The notes under the pieces were generated by a model. That model had not been told where the DNA came from, searched no databases, and saw nothing but the letters and a program-made list of their open reading frames with translations. A DNA stretch of 64,000 nucleotides from UTCFX2 sp002050125. GTDB taxonomy: Bacteria > Chloroflexota > Anaerolineae > Anaerolineales > UBA4823. Positions 19,001-29,054 of the stretch are shown here, piece by piece; the first letter of the stretch is position 1; every line of letters starts with the position of its first letter. The translations under genes and the position numbers were made by a program. The stretch is taken from positions 1,798,001 to 1,862,000 of the forward strand of contig JAOSJQ010000001.1 in assembly GCA_027494035.1 (NCBI GenBank), given 5' to 3'.

Positions 19001-19064
19001 CCCCAGAAGGAGTATTGGAGCTTTTCACAAGGCTGGGATTCTGACAATTAAGGAAAAAAAGACT

Positions 19065-21548
19065 ATGATGCGATTTGATCGGTTCACCGAGCGTGCTCAA
19101 GAAGCCGCTCAGCGCGCAGCCGAGATCATCCAGCGTTATGGACATAACCAGATCGATACGGAACATATTCTGCTGGCGCTGATCGAGCAGCCGCAAGGTG
19201 TCATTACCCAAATATTGGAAAACTTAAAGGTTGATACGAACGCGCTGACCGAGCGTCTAGATTATATCCTGCGCACCAGCCCCAAAGCGAACATCTTTGG
19301 CGGCGGCGCGGGCCAGATCTTTATCACGCCGCGGGTCAAGCGGATCATTGATTTGGCGAACGAAGAAGCCAATCGCTTGAAAGACGAATATATCTCAACC
19401 GAGCACATCTTCCTGGCGATTATGAGCGAGCGCAGCACGCCCGCAGCCCGGCTGTTGGAAGGCGCGGGTGTGACGCGCGAGCGCGTGTATGAAGCCATTC
19501 AACAGATTCGTGGCGGACAGCGCGTAACTGACCCGCAAGCCGAAACCCGCTATCGCACGTTGGAACGTTTTTCGCGCGACTTGACCCAGATGTCGCACGA
19601 AGGCAAGCTCGACCCCGTGATCGGGAGGGATACCGAAATTCTGCGGGTTATCCAGATCCTCTGCCGGCGCACCAAGAACAACCCGGTGCTGATTGGAGAA
19701 GCCGGGGTTGGCAAGACAGCCATCGTTGAAGGGCTGGCGCAGAAGATCGCCGCCAATGATGTGCCGGAAATCCTTTCGGGAAAGCGCGTGTTGTCGCTGG
19801 ACCTGGGCGCGATGATTGCGGGGTCGCGTTTTCGGGGGGAGTTCGAGGAGCGCCTTAAAGCGGCGCTGGAGGAGATTCAGCGCGCCGAAGGAGAGGTGAT
19901 CCTTTTTATCGACGAACTGCACACGGTGGTCGGCGCCGGCGCAGCCCAAGGCGCGATGGATGCCTCAAATATGCTCAAGCCAGCGCTGTCGCGCGGCGAA
20001 CTGCAATGCGTAGGAGCCACCACACTGGATGAATACCACAAGCATATCAAGAAAGACGCAGCGCTTGAGCGGCGATTTGCCCCAGTGTATGTCGAAGAAC
20101 CGAGCGTGGACGAAACGATCTTGATGCTTCATGGTCTGCGCGATCGCTACGAAGCGCATCATAAAGTGCGTTTCTCTGACCAGGCGCTTGTGGATGCGGC
20201 GCGCCTGTCTTCCCGCTACGTCACCGAACGGCATCTGCCGGATAAAGCAATTGATCTGATCGACGAGGCGGCTGCCAAACTGCGCGTGCTGCTTTATTCA
20301 TTGCCACCCGAACTGAAGGAGATGAAGACCGAGATCGATCGTCTGGCGGCTGAAGAAGAGCTCGCCGGACAGGAACGCGATTACGAGCGCGCGGCACAGA
20401 AGAAATCCGAACGCCTGCGCCTGGAAAGCGAGTTTGCCGAACACCGCGATCAGTGGGAATCCGAGCACCAACTCGATGAGATGGTCGATTCGGATGATAT
20501 TGCCGAGGTGGTCGCCCAATGGACTGGCATCCCCGTTGCCCAGATGATGGAAACGGAAGCAGAAAAGCTGCTCCGCATGGAGGAGCGGCTGCACGAGCGC
20601 ATCATCGGGCAAGAGGAAGCAATTCAGGCAATCTCAGACGCGATCCGGCGGGCGCGCTCGGGGCTCAAAGACCCCCGGCGACCGATCGGCTCGTTCATCT
20701 TTATTGGACCGTCCGGCGTGGGCAAGACTGAGCTGGCGAAAGCGCTAGCCTGGTTTATGTTCGACGACGAGGATGCCCTGGTGCGCATCGACATGAGCGA
20801 ATATCGCGAACAGCACACTGTCTCGCGCCTGTTCGGCGCGCCGCCCGGCTATGTTGGATACGAAGAAGGCGGTCAGCTCACCGAAGCGGTCCGGCGGCGA
20901 CCATATCGGGTGATCTTATTCGATGAGATCGAAAAAGCTCACCCCGAGGTGTGGAATGCCCTGCTGCAAATCCTGGATGACGGACGGCTCACCGATGGAC
21001 AGGGTCGCACAGTTGATTTTCGCAACAGCGTTTTGATCATGACGAGCAACCTGGGGACGGAATACGTGCGCCGCTCCGGCAGCCTGGGCTTTCTCCAAAA
21101 CCGCGGCGATGACGACGAGCGCGAGGAGCAGGAAAAGATCAAAAAAGCGTTGAAGGGAACCTTCAGACCGGAGTTTCTCAACCGGATCGATGAAATCATA
21201 ACCTTCTCGCCGCTCTCGATCGAGCAGATGCGCGACATCGTCGAACTGCAGATGAAAGAGGTACAGGAGCGTTTGCATGAGCGCGGCTTGCAAGTTGAAC
21301 TGACGCCCGCAGCGCGCGACTGGCTGGCTCAGGAGGGTTTTGACCCGGCGTTTGGTGCGCGCCCGCTCCTGCGTGCCCTGCAAAAGCACGTGGAGAGCCC
21401 GCTGTCGGTCAACCTGCTGGAAGGGCAGTTCTCTGAAGGCGATACGATCATCGTGGACGTGGACGAGGCAACCAGCAAGTTGGTCTTCCGCCAAATGGGG
21501 CAAGGCATCCCGGCGGAGGAGCTTGGTCACGTGGACGCGCAGCGCTAA
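19065..21548 (+). CDS. clpC: ATP-dependent Clp protease ATP-binding subunit ClpC
   Basis: HSP100 unfoldase that feeds substrates to ClpP, 827 aa. Order: two N-terminal Clp-N repeats, AAA1 with GEAGVGKTA and VILFIDELH, a UVR-like middle coil (EELAGQERDYERAAQKKSERL), AAA2 with GPSGVGKTE and VILFDEIEKAHPEV, and the D2-small domain. The UVR segment identifies ClpC rather than ClpA or ClpB. The frame is open from 18870, but homology begins at MMRFDRFTERAQEAAQ and an AAGGA motif lies upstream, so 19065 (or the adjacent ATG at 19068) is the start. A terminator follows. Confidence 0.96.
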   Translation: MMRFDRFTERAQEAAQRAAEIIQRYGHNQIDTEHILLALIEQPQGVITQILENLKVDTNALTERLDYILRTSPKANIFGGGAGQIFITPRVKRIIDLANEEANRLKDEYISTEHIFLAIMSERSTPAARLLEGAGVTRERVYEAIQQIRGGQRVTDPQAETRYRTLERFSRDLTQMSHEGKLDPVIGRDTEILRVIQILCRRTKNNPVLIGEAGVGKTAIVEGLAQKIAANDVPEILSGKRVLSLDLGAMIAGSRFRGEFEERLKAALEEIQRAEGEVILFIDELHTVVGAGAAQGAMDASNMLKPALSRGELQCVGATTLDEYHKHIKKDAALERRFAPVYVEEPSVDETILMLHGLRDRYEAHHKVRFSDQALVDAARLSSRYVTERHLPDKAIDLIDEAAAKLRVLLYSLPPELKEMKTEIDRLAAEEELAGQERDYERAAQKKSERLRLESEFAEHRDQWESEHQLDEMVDSDDIAEVVAQWTGIPVAQMMETEAEKLLRMEERLHERIIGQEEAIQAISDAIRRARSGLKDPRRPIGSFIFIGPSGVGKTELAKALAWFMFDDEDALVRIDMSEYREQHTVSRLFGAPPGYVGYEEGGQLTEAVRRRPYRVILFDEIEKAHPEVWNALLQILDDGRLTDGQGRTVDFRNSVLIMTSNLGTEYVRRSGSLGFLQNRGDDDEREEQEKIKKALKGTFRPEFLNRIDEIITFSPLSIEQMRDIVELQMKEVQERLHERGLQVELTPAARDWLAQEGFDPAFGARPLLRALQKHVESPLSVNLLEGQFSEGDTIIVDVDEATSKLVFRQMGQGIPAEELGHVDAQR

Positions 21549-21570
21549 ATCGCTGTACATACTCGAATTA

Positions 21571-21609
21571 GGGCGTTGGAAGCCAGGTCTGGCTCCAACG
21601 CCCTTTCAT
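21571..21609 (+). terminator. Intrinsic terminator of clpC
   Basis: GGGCGTTGG pairs with CCAACGCCC, extended by AGCCAG/CTGGCT, then TTTCATT. Very stable stem with a modest T tract. Confidence 0.85.
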
Positions 21610-21682
21610 TACTCCAGTACTAATGACTTTGTAAGCTTGTCCAGCCTGTTAATTTTGTTATGTTCAGCATTGCAAATATTCA

Positions 21683-21688
21683 TATAAT
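21683..21688 (+). promoter_or_regulatory. -10 hexamer of leaderless zinc-ribbon gene
   Basis: TATAAT ends 6 nt before the ATG at 21695. Confidence 0.6.
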
Positions 21689-21694
21689 CAAGCC

Positions 21695-22321
21695 ATGACC
21701 GGTATTGTCCTGTGTTTGAACGATGTGAAGATTCCGCGCGAGAAACAGCTCGTAAATTGTCCGCGCTGCGGCGGGAAATCCGTTCGCCGATGGGGCTCAG
21801 ACACTCGCAATATTTACGACACCCGTCCGATTAACGCGGTCGTTTTTCGGTTTTTCTGCGTTGACTGTAATCGCACATTTCGTTATTACCCTCAGGGGAT
21901 CGATCGTTCGCAGCTAACCGTGCGCATTCGGCGGCTGGCGGCATTGCTGTGGCTTATGGATCTCAGCACCCGCGATGTCGAAGATATCTTTGACGCATTA
22001 GGCGTGAGCATTAACCGGATGACCGTCTGGCGCGAGGGGCAGAAGTTGATCGAAGAGCTGTCGCAGCAAAAGCTGTTGAGTCTGGATCGTCGTTATACCA
22101 TTATTCGGCGGGAAGCGGGCGGGGAGTTGGTTCCAAACGGGCTTTCATTATCGCTCAGCCTCGACTCGTCAACAATTCTGATGTTGGGTAATATGCTGGC
22201 AGAGAGCCGGGAAGCGCTGATCGCCTGGTTGAAAACTGTGTTGGCTGATCTGGAAATCGAGATTCGCGATTTGAGCGAGTTCGATTTAGAGGTCCACGAG
22301 CTGGTTCACCTGAGCCAATAA
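21695..22321 (+). CDS. Zinc-ribbon/HTH protein resembling the N-terminus of a transposase
   Basis: 208 aa. A zinc ribbon (CPRCGGKSVRRWG ... FFCVDCNRTFRYYP) is followed by an RIRRLAALLWLMDLSTRDVEDIF helix-turn-helix-like region, as in the DNA-binding half of some DDE transposases. The second half lacks an evident DDE catalytic core and ends normally at 22321. There are no inverted repeats. It may be a domesticated transposase fragment or a small regulator; the leaderless promoter suggests it is expressed as a stand-alone gene. Confidence 0.55.
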   Translation: MTGIVLCLNDVKIPREKQLVNCPRCGGKSVRRWGSDTRNIYDTRPINAVVFRFFCVDCNRTFRYYPQGIDRSQLTVRIRRLAALLWLMDLSTRDVEDIFDALGVSINRMTVWREGQKLIEELSQQKLLSLDRRYTIIRREAGGELVPNGLSLSLSLDSSTILMLGNMLAESREALIAWLKTVLADLEIEIRDLSEFDLEVHELVHLSQ

Positions 22322-22342
22322 CGAATTTATTTTTATTTCATT

Positions 22343-22377
22343 GGAACAGCCCGCCAGGTTATCAGGCGGGCTGTTCG
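22343..22377. terminator. Shared GC hairpin between convergent genes
   Basis: ACAGCCCGCC pairs with GGCGGGCTGT around the stop of the minus-strand zinc-ribbon gene. T tracts on either side are poor, so termination may be weak. Confidence 0.4.
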
Positions 22378-22676
22378 TCGTCGAATGTTCCGCCCTGGAT
22401 CTCGCGGCTGAGCAAATGCTTGTCTGCGTCAAAAGTGAGCTCGACTTCAATTCTTTGGAAGCAGCGCCCGCTCTCACCGACCAGCAGCTTACGCGTGAAG
22501 AAGGTGGGGCGTGCGTCCTGCGCCCCACCATATTCGATGCTCAAGTCGTTGCGCAGGTCTATGCGCGCCCGAATCTTTTCTCTGCAGCGGTTGCATTTCA
22601 CGGATATCCAATAACCGGGATCTTCCGGGCGGGAGGCAGATGAAAACCAGTCGGAGATCTTCTTGAAGAGGTTCAT
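22362..22676 (-). CDS. Small zinc-ribbon protein, function unknown
   Basis: 104 aa, with a four-residue-spaced CNRC pair and a basic KIRARIDLRNDLSIEYG segment followed by an acidic tail. No known family is recognised. A TAAAAT hexamer 8 nt before the ATG is a plausible leaderless promoter. Its stop codon lies in the loop of a 10-bp GC hairpin shared with the convergent gene. Confidence 0.6.
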   Translation of the reverse strand: MNLFKKISDWFSSASRPEDPGYWISVKCNRCREKIRARIDLRNDLSIEYGGAQDARPTFFTRKLLVGESGRCFQRIEVELTFDADKHLLSREIQGGTFDDEQPA

Positions 22677-22812
22677 AATAATTTATTTTACCCGAACCGC
22701 TGACCGGATAGTGCGTTTTCGAGTTTTCCCGCGAACGTCAGAGAAATTGGTATAATACAAGTTCGCAGTCTTTGCTGAACAATTGTCGGTTGAACGAAAG
22801 CCTGGTAAATAT

Positions 22813-22845
22813 CGAACGCACATTCTAAAACAAATGTGCTATAAT
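22813..22845 (+). promoter_or_regulatory. uvrA promoter with possible LexA-type box
   Basis: TGC-TATAAT at 22837-22845 is an extended -10. CGAAC-GCAC-ATTC at 22813-22825 differs by one base from the GAAC-N4-GTTC core of the Gram-positive-type LexA operator and covers the -35 region. A further TATAAT is present near 22751. LexA control of uvrA is common in bacteria but is only inferred here. Confidence 0.4.
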
Positions 22846-22941
22846 TCTTGTCAGTTTCTTGCATCGATTTATTTCGCACCGCTCAACCTGATTACAGACT
22901 AACGAACTGGCTGATTTCTGATTTCAAAGGGCTGAATAGTA

Positions 22942-25907
22942 ATGTCCCAAAATGTTATTCGCGTCGTTGGCGCGCGTGAGCACAACTTAAAAAACATCAC
23001 AGTTGAAATACCGCGGGATAAGCTGGTCGTGATCACCGGTTTATCCGGTTCGGGAAAGTCTTCCCTGGCGTTTGACACCATTTTCGCCGAGGGACAACGC
23101 CGTTATGTCGAATCGCTTTCGGCGTATGCGCGGCAGTTTTTAGGTCAGATGGAAAAGCCGGACGTCGATTATATCGACGGGCTTTCGCCGGCAGTCTCGA
23201 TCGATCAAAAAGGCGCCTCGCACAATCCGCGCTCGACCGTGGGAACGGTAACGGAAATCTACGATTACCTGCGCCTGCTGTATGCACGGGCGGGCATTCC
23301 GCACTGCCCGGTCTGCGGGCGTGAAGTCGTCAGGCAGTCGGCGCAGGAAATCGTGGAGGCGATCGAACGCCTGCCAGAATCGGCGCGCGTGCTGATCCTG
23401 GCGCCGCTTGTGCGCGGGCGCAAAGGTACGCACCAGGCGGCGCTGGAAGAAATCCGCAAAGCCGGTTTTGTGCGCGCCCGGGTTGACGGCGAGGTACTGG
23501 AGTTGGAAGACGAGATCCAGATGGACCGCTACAAGATACACACGATTGAAGCGGTGGTCGACCGGTTAGTCATCCAGTCATATGCGGACGAAAAAGAAGC
23601 CGAAGCGGCGCGTTCGCGGCTGACCGATTCGGTCGAGACGGCGCTCAGGTTTGGCGATGGCTATCTCACCCTGCACTGGCTCAACCCGCCGGATGAGGCG
23701 CGGTTTGATCAGCTAGAACGCCAAATGGATGCCGGCGAGGTTGACAGCGGGGAACCTGCGCCGCCCCCGACCGCCGGCCGCGACCTGCATTTCTCTGAAC
23801 ACCTGGCGTGTCCGGAGCATGGATCGGTGCTGCCGGAGATCGAACCGCGCACCTTCTCATTCAACACCCCGCATGGCGCCTGCCCCGATTGTCAGGGTCT
23901 TGGAGGTCAACTCAAGATCGACCCGGATCTGCTGATCCCCGATCGCGAGCTATCGCTGCTGGAAGGCGCGATCATCGCTTCCGAATGGAGGGGGCCGCGT
24001 GAAGAGGGCGGTTATTACTGGCAGACGCTCGAAGCAGTCGCCCGGCATTATAAGATCGACTTGAACACTCCGGTCAAAGAGCTTTCCAAAGAGAAGCTCG
24101 ACCTGATCCTGTATGGGACGAACGGGCGCGAGGTGACCATCCACTACCGCAATAAGGACGGGCGAACCGGCACCTGGCAGATGGCGTTCGAAGGGGTGAT
24201 CGGCAATTTGCAGCGGCGCTACAGCGACACCTCCTCGGAATATGCGCGCGAACGCATTTCGGAGTTGATGAGCGAACAGACTTGCCCCACCTGTAAGGGC
24301 ACGCGCCTGCGCCCGGAAGCGCTGGCTGTCACCGTCGCGGGGGGCAATATCGTTGAGGTGACCCAATGGCCGGTTCTGCGCACGCTGGAATGGGCGCGCA
24401 TGCTTCACGGACCGGAATCGCCGCTGACGCCCCGCCAGCAAGCCATCGCCGACCGCATCCTCAAAGAGATTCAAGCCCGCTTGGGTTTCCTGGTGGATGT
24501 CGGGCTGGATTACCTCACGCTCCAGCGCTCGGCTGCCACGCTCTCGGGCGGCGAGGCGCAGCGCATCCGGCTGGCGACGCAGATCGGTTCGCGGCTGATG
24601 GGGGTGCTGTACGTACTGGATGAACCGTCCATCGGATTGCACCCGCGCGACAACGCGCGCTTGCTCAACACCCTGATCGGTCTACGCGACCTGGGTAACA
24701 CCGTACTGGTGGTGGAGCACGATACCGAGACGATTCTGACGGCGGATTGGATCGTCGATTTGGGTCCTCTGGCAGGCGAACACGGCGGGCTGGTGGTGGC
24801 GGAAGGGACGGTCGAAAACATTCTTCAGACGCCCGATTCGCTCACGGGGGCTTATCTTTCGGGCCGGCTGCGCGTGCCCATCCCAGAGAAGCGCCGCAAC
24901 GGAAACGGTAAGATTCTCACAATCTGCGGCGCGCGTGAGCACAACCTGAAAGATATTAACGTGAGCATCCCGCTGGGGAGGCTGGTGTGCGTCACGGGCG
25001 TATCCGGTTCGGGCAAATCGACCCTGATGGTAGAGATCCTTTACAAAGCGCTGGCACGCGCCTTGAACGGGGCGCATACCACCGCGGGCGCGCACGAAAG
25101 CATCGAGGGGCTCGAACATCTGGATAAGATCATCAATATCGATCAGTCTCCCATCGGGCGCACGCCGCGCTCAAACCCGGGTACCTATACCGGGTTGTTC
25201 GATCAGATACGGGCGCTGTTTGCCGAACTGCCGGAGAGCAAAGTGCGCGGTTACAAGCCAGGGCGCTTCTCTTTCAACGTCCACGGCGGGCGCTGCGAAG
25301 CCTGTCAGGGTCAGGGGCAGCTGCGGATCGAGATGCAGTTTTTGCCCGATATCTATGTGCCCTGCGACGTCTGTCACGGCGCGCGTTTTAATCGCGAGAC
25401 TTTACAGGTGCGCTTCAAAGACCTCAGCATTGCCGATGTTTTAGAATTGACGGTTGACCGTGCCCTGGAGGTCTTCGCCGCTTTTCCGGCGATGCTCAGT
25501 AAGCTGCAAACCCTGCACGACGTGGGGCTGGGATATGTGCGCCTCGGGCAGCCGGCGCCAACCCTCTCGGGCGGGGAGGCGCAGCGAGTCAAGCTCGCCC
25601 GCGAGCTGTCGCGGCGCTCCACCGGGTGCACGCTCTATGTGTTGGACGAGCCGTCGGTTGGGCTGCACGCCGCGGATGTGCATAAGCTGATCGAGGTGTT
25701 GCAGCGGCTGGTGGATGCGGGCAACAGCGTGCTGATTATCGAGCATAACCTGGATATCATAAAGGTTGCTGATTACATCATCGACCTGGGCCCCGAGGGC
25801 GGGGACCGGGGGGCTGGGTGATCGCAGAAGGGACGCCCGAAGAGGTGTGCGCCAACGACGCCTCGTTTACCGGACAGCATCTGCGCCCGTTTATTTGCAC
25901 AGTTTAA
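22942..25907 (+). CDS. uvrA: Excinuclease ABC subunit A (frameshift near the C-terminus)
   Basis: DNA damage recognition ATPase of nucleotide excision repair, about 988 aa after repair. Two ABC ATPase halves have Walker A motifs GLSGSGKSS and GVSGSGKST, signature LSGGEAQR twice, and Cys pairs of the zinc modules (CPVCGREV, CPTCKGTR, CEACQGQG, CDVCHG). The raw frame stops at 25821 in DRGAG; adding one G to the G6 run at 25808-25813 gives DRGGWVIAEGTPEEV and a normal end at 25907. A terminator follows. Confidence 0.97.
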
Positions 25908-25946
25908 CGCGGCTCACCCAGCGTCTACGCGGGGTAAATAGAGAAT

Positions 25947-25980
25947 CGGCGCGGCTGTCACAACCGCGCCGGTTTTATTT
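25947..25980 (+). terminator. Intrinsic terminator of uvrA
   Basis: CGGCGCGG pairs with CCGCGCCG across a 9-nt loop, followed by GTTTTATTT. Confidence 0.85.
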
Positions 25981-26562
25981 CCGGCGGCGCAGCAAGTGGT
26001 AAATCAGCAAACCAACCAGCCCAAGCGGAACCCAGACCCAAGCCAGGTCTCCGGGCCCATCTGAGCCGCTCATGCGTTCTGTCAGTGTGACCCGCACCAG
26101 GCGATAACTGGATGTCAACTGGTCGAGTTCAACGTCCGACATGTGCTGCAGATCGAACCCAAACAACCGCCCGACAATTCCGCTGGCAACGATCACCCGG
26201 CGCAGGAGCGGTAAACGCTCCGGGTCGTCGCTGATATCCTCCGCCAGACCCGCCCACCAGCCATCCGGCAGCCAGATTTCAACCTCCGGGTTTGCCAGGA
26301 TGTTGCGATACCAGTCCGAGACGTGACCAAAACCCGCGGAAAAATAGACCACATTGCCTTCCTGCACATAGTTAACCGGCGTGCGGCGGCGCAGCCCCGT
26401 CTTCCGTCCGGTGTGGGTGATCGCCAGAATCTGCCCGCCCACAGAGGGCCAGATATTGATCCAGCGCCGCAGCCCCAACCGCCACATCCCGACCATGGCG
26501 AAATTGAGTTTCTTGAAACTCTGGCGCAGCATCGCTTCGTTTTGTTGATTTACGATGGTCAT
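25975..26562 (-). CDS. F420-type nitroreductase/quinone-reductase family protein with C-terminal membrane anchor
   Basis: 195 aa. A split beta-barrel (DUF385/Ddn-like) domain has ILAITHTGRKTGLRRRTPVNYV and VVYFSAGFGHVSDWYRNILANPEVEIW, typical of deazaflavin-dependent nitroreductases. A single C-terminal helix (VWVPLGLVGLLIYHLL) followed by RRRK suggests a tail anchor. Cofactor F420 binding is the family norm but not shown. An AAGGAAG site precedes the ATG. Confidence 0.85.
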   Translation of the reverse strand: MTIVNQQNEAMLRQSFKKLNFAMVGMWRLGLRRWINIWPSVGGQILAITHTGRKTGLRRRTPVNYVQEGNVVYFSAGFGHVSDWYRNILANPEVEIWLPDGWWAGLAEDISDDPERLPLLRRVIVASGIVGRLFGFDLQHMSDVELDQLTSSYRLVRVTLTERMSGSDGPGDLAWVWVPLGLVGLLIYHLLRRRK

Positions 26563-26598
26563 CTCGATCTTCCTTTTTTAGCTTGCCTGGTTGAATGG

Positions 26599-27828
26599 TT
26601 AGTCCCCGGTTCGGGCAGACCGCCCAAGGTGCAGCGTTTCCTCCCCCAGCCAGAGCCGTTGCAGCGGCTCAGCCTCCAGACGCATGAGGCGGCTGTTGGC
26701 AAAGAAAGGAAAGTCGAAGCCGGTCGGATCGCCAGCCTGTTTGCCTGGGATCGGCATCAGCCGCGCGGTGAGGGGCTTGCCGAGGCGCGGCGCTAGAACC
26801 GCCAGGTCCAGCAGCAGCGCGTAAAGCTGATCGGCAGTGACCTCCCCGGCAAGCGGGATGGTATCCAACCCGGTCCCGCATACAGTCGAAAACATCAGCA
26901 GGTCTTTCACCGTGAGCAGCCCTTCGCTGATCCGCTGGGCGAGGATGGCATCTTCCAGCGCCGGCAGCATCATGCCGTTGAAGCCGGTTCTCTGGAACCT
27001 GGCGCGGTCCAGCGTGTCCGCCAGGAAGGCGACCGCAGCCAGCGAGCCATGTCGACCAAAGCCGGGCACGCCGAGCTGTTCCAGCGCCGCGCCGATCGAG
27101 TCTTCGGGAGCGGGGAACGGCGCAAGGGTGAAATCCAAACCGGCGAATTCAAAACCGTAGCGCTCCGCCTGCGGTTGCGCGCCGCGGGTGAGCGCGTGGG
27201 CGTGGCGCTCGACCGCCTCGATCAGGCTCTGGCGGGCAGCGGCGAGCGACGCGGCGTTTGTAAGCGCAGCGACAGCCAGGTCGGCTGCCTGGAGCGCCAG
27301 CGCAAAGGCGGGTCGGTCGCTCCCGGCGTAGGCGGCGGGGAAGAACGGCGAGCCGCCCTCGACGCCGGCGAGCGCGGCAAAACGCAGATTCGCAAAGCCA
27401 TCCCCCGAGCGAGCCGCGATCTGGTGGATCACCTCGGCGCACTGGCGCACGGCGGGCAAGGAGATCCCGTTGTCGGCGGTGGTCATCAGTCCGGTCAGAA
27501 AAACGTTTTCCGTGGCCGCGATGACCGCGGGAATGTGCTGGTAGTGCGCCAGATTTTGGGGCAGCGCCGGGCCGAGCGAAACGTATTGGATGTCCAGCGC
27601 GGCAGCCAGCTTTTCGACCTCGACTGCCAGGTGGACCAGGGTGGTCTCATCCACGGTCGGGAGGAAATGCGCAAACGGCGGCGTGGCGATGCGGGTTGTT
27701 TGAACTTCATATCCCAGCCCCTCGAACGCGGGGCGGGCAGCGTTCAGTAGGCTGGCGCAATTATGGAGCAGACCGGCGTTCAGAGGCCAGCCGGGATTGA
27801 GAAAACAGGTGATCGAACGAATTTTCAT
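26599..27828 (-). CDS. DUF711 (UPF0210) family protein
   Basis: 409-aa cytoplasmic protein of a widespread family with no firm biochemical role; a PFL-like fold is known for relatives. Supporting segments are MKIRSITCFLNPGWPL at the N-terminus, FLTGLMTTADNGISLPAVR and the C-terminal GKPLTARLMPIPGKQAGD. The AAGGAAA site before the ATG is good. It is followed upstream on the same strand by trmH and HIT genes. Confidence 0.85.
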   Translation of the reverse strand: MKIRSITCFLNPGWPLNAGLLHNCASLLNAARPAFEGLGYEVQTTRIATPPFAHFLPTVDETTLVHLAVEVEKLAAALDIQYVSLGPALPQNLAHYQHIPAVIAATENVFLTGLMTTADNGISLPAVRQCAEVIHQIAARSGDGFANLRFAALAGVEGGSPFFPAAYAGSDRPAFALALQAADLAVAALTNAASLAAARQSLIEAVERHAHALTRGAQPQAERYGFEFAGLDFTLAPFPAPEDSIGAALEQLGVPGFGRHGSLAAVAFLADTLDRARFQRTGFNGMMLPALEDAILAQRISEGLLTVKDLLMFSTVCGTGLDTIPLAGEVTADQLYALLLDLAVLAPRLGKPLTARLMPIPGKQAGDPTGFDFPFFANSRLMRLEAEPLQRLWLGEETLHLGRSARTGD

Positions 27829-27863
27829 AGTTTTCCTTATAAACGAATTACGGGCGCGTTATA

Positions 27864-28655
27864 TTACTTTGAAACAGGCAGGCGGCTGAGTTGGCGCTGG
27901 CGCACAGCCTCGAACATCAGCACGCCCGCGGCAACCGCGGCGTTCAGTGATTCGCTCTTGCCGGGCAGCGGGATGTGCAGACAGCCGCCGGCTGCCTGGC
28001 GGGCGGCGGGACTGGCGCCTTGCGCTTCGTTGCCCACAATCAGTGCAAATGGCGCTTGCAAGTCAGTCTGGGTATAGGGGGCGCCCTCGTCCGTGGCTGC
28101 CAGAAGAAGCGGAACGTCTTTCAGGTACTGGGTGATCGCCTCCCAGGCAAGGCTGCGGATCGGCAAGCGAAAGTGGGCGCCCATCCCGGCGCGCAGAGTT
28201 TTTGGCGCAAAGGCGTCGGTTGTTTCCGGGGGGAGCAGCGCTGCCTGGACTCCGGCTGCGAGCGCCGTGCGCAGCATGGCGCCCAGGTTGCCCGGATCGC
28301 GGATCTGATCCGCGATGAGAACGAAATCCGGTTTGGACGGGAGCGGGAGATCGAGCCACTCCAGCGCGGCGAGCAGCTCTGAGGAGGACACCGTGGCGCT
28401 CGCCGAATGCAGCACGGATTCCGTCACCTGCTCGATCGGCGCGCCCTGCACTGCAAAACCTTGCAGGACTTTCTGGCCGCGCTCAGACAGGTCCTGGGTA
28501 TGGATAATGAAACGTGCCTTCCACCCAGCCGCAAGCGCTTCCTCGACCAGGCGCACCCCTTCCACGACAAAGGTTTTTTCGGCGCGGCGCAGGCGCGGCT
28601 GATTTTGCAGGGCTTTCAGCCACTTGATGCGCGGGTTTTGGTAGGAGGTGATCAC
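27864..28655 (-). CDS. TrmH/SpoU family RNA 2'-O-methyltransferase
   Basis: 263 aa. An N-terminal substrate-binding domain is followed by the knotted SPOUT domain, with motif 1 ADQIRDPGNLGAMLRTA, ALIVGNEAQGAS and the C-terminal IPLPGKSESLNAAVAAGVLMFE. It methylates rRNA or tRNA, target unknown. It starts with GTG two bases after the HIT gene stop, so the pair is probably co-translated. Confidence 0.93.
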   Translation of the reverse strand: MITSYQNPRIKWLKALQNQPRLRRAEKTFVVEGVRLVEEALAAGWKARFIIHTQDLSERGQKVLQGFAVQGAPIEQVTESVLHSASATVSSSELLAALEWLDLPLPSKPDFVLIADQIRDPGNLGAMLRTALAAGVQAALLPPETTDAFAPKTLRAGMGAHFRLPIRSLAWEAITQYLKDVPLLLAATDEGAPYTQTDLQAPFALIVGNEAQGASPAARQAAGGCLHIPLPGKSESLNAAVAAGVLMFEAVRQRQLSRLPVSK

Positions 28656-28657
28656 GG

Positions 28658-29002
28658 CTACCCCATGGGATGGCGCATGCGCTGACCGCCGATTAGATGC
28701 ATGTGCAGGTGATAGATGGTCTGCCCGCCATGCCCGCCGGTGTTGACGATCAGGCGATAGCCTTCATCGGCGATGCCCTCTTGCCGGGCGAGCTGCCGGG
28801 CAAGGGTGAACATAGAACCGAGCAGGCGCTCATCTTCGGGCGCAGCCTCGTTAAGCGAGGCGATATGGCGGTTTGGCACGATTAGAATATGGGTGGGCGC
28901 CACCGGGTGGATATCCCGAAACGCGGTCAGATGCTCATCGTGATAGAGCTGCTTGCTTGGCAATTCTCCAGTAATGATCCTGCAAAAAACACAGCGCTCC
29001 AT
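28658..29002 (-). CDS. HIT family protein (histidine triad nucleotide hydrolase)
   Basis: 114 aa. The histidine triad HLHMHLIGG is near residue 98, and CVFCRIITGE-PS supplies the N-terminal Cys pair of zinc-containing HINT proteins. It likely hydrolyses nucleoside phosphoramidates. It lies immediately upstream of trmH. Confidence 0.94.
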   Translation of the reverse strand: MERCVFCRIITGELPSKQLYHDEHLTAFRDIHPVAPTHILIVPNRHIASLNEAAPEDERLLGSMFTLARQLARQEGIADEGYRLIVNTGGHGGQTIYHLHMHLIGGQRMRHPMG

Positions 29003-29054
29003 CGTGTTTCCTGAGCTGCGAGGGTTTTACGACCGCGTCATTGGCGCGGAAAGC

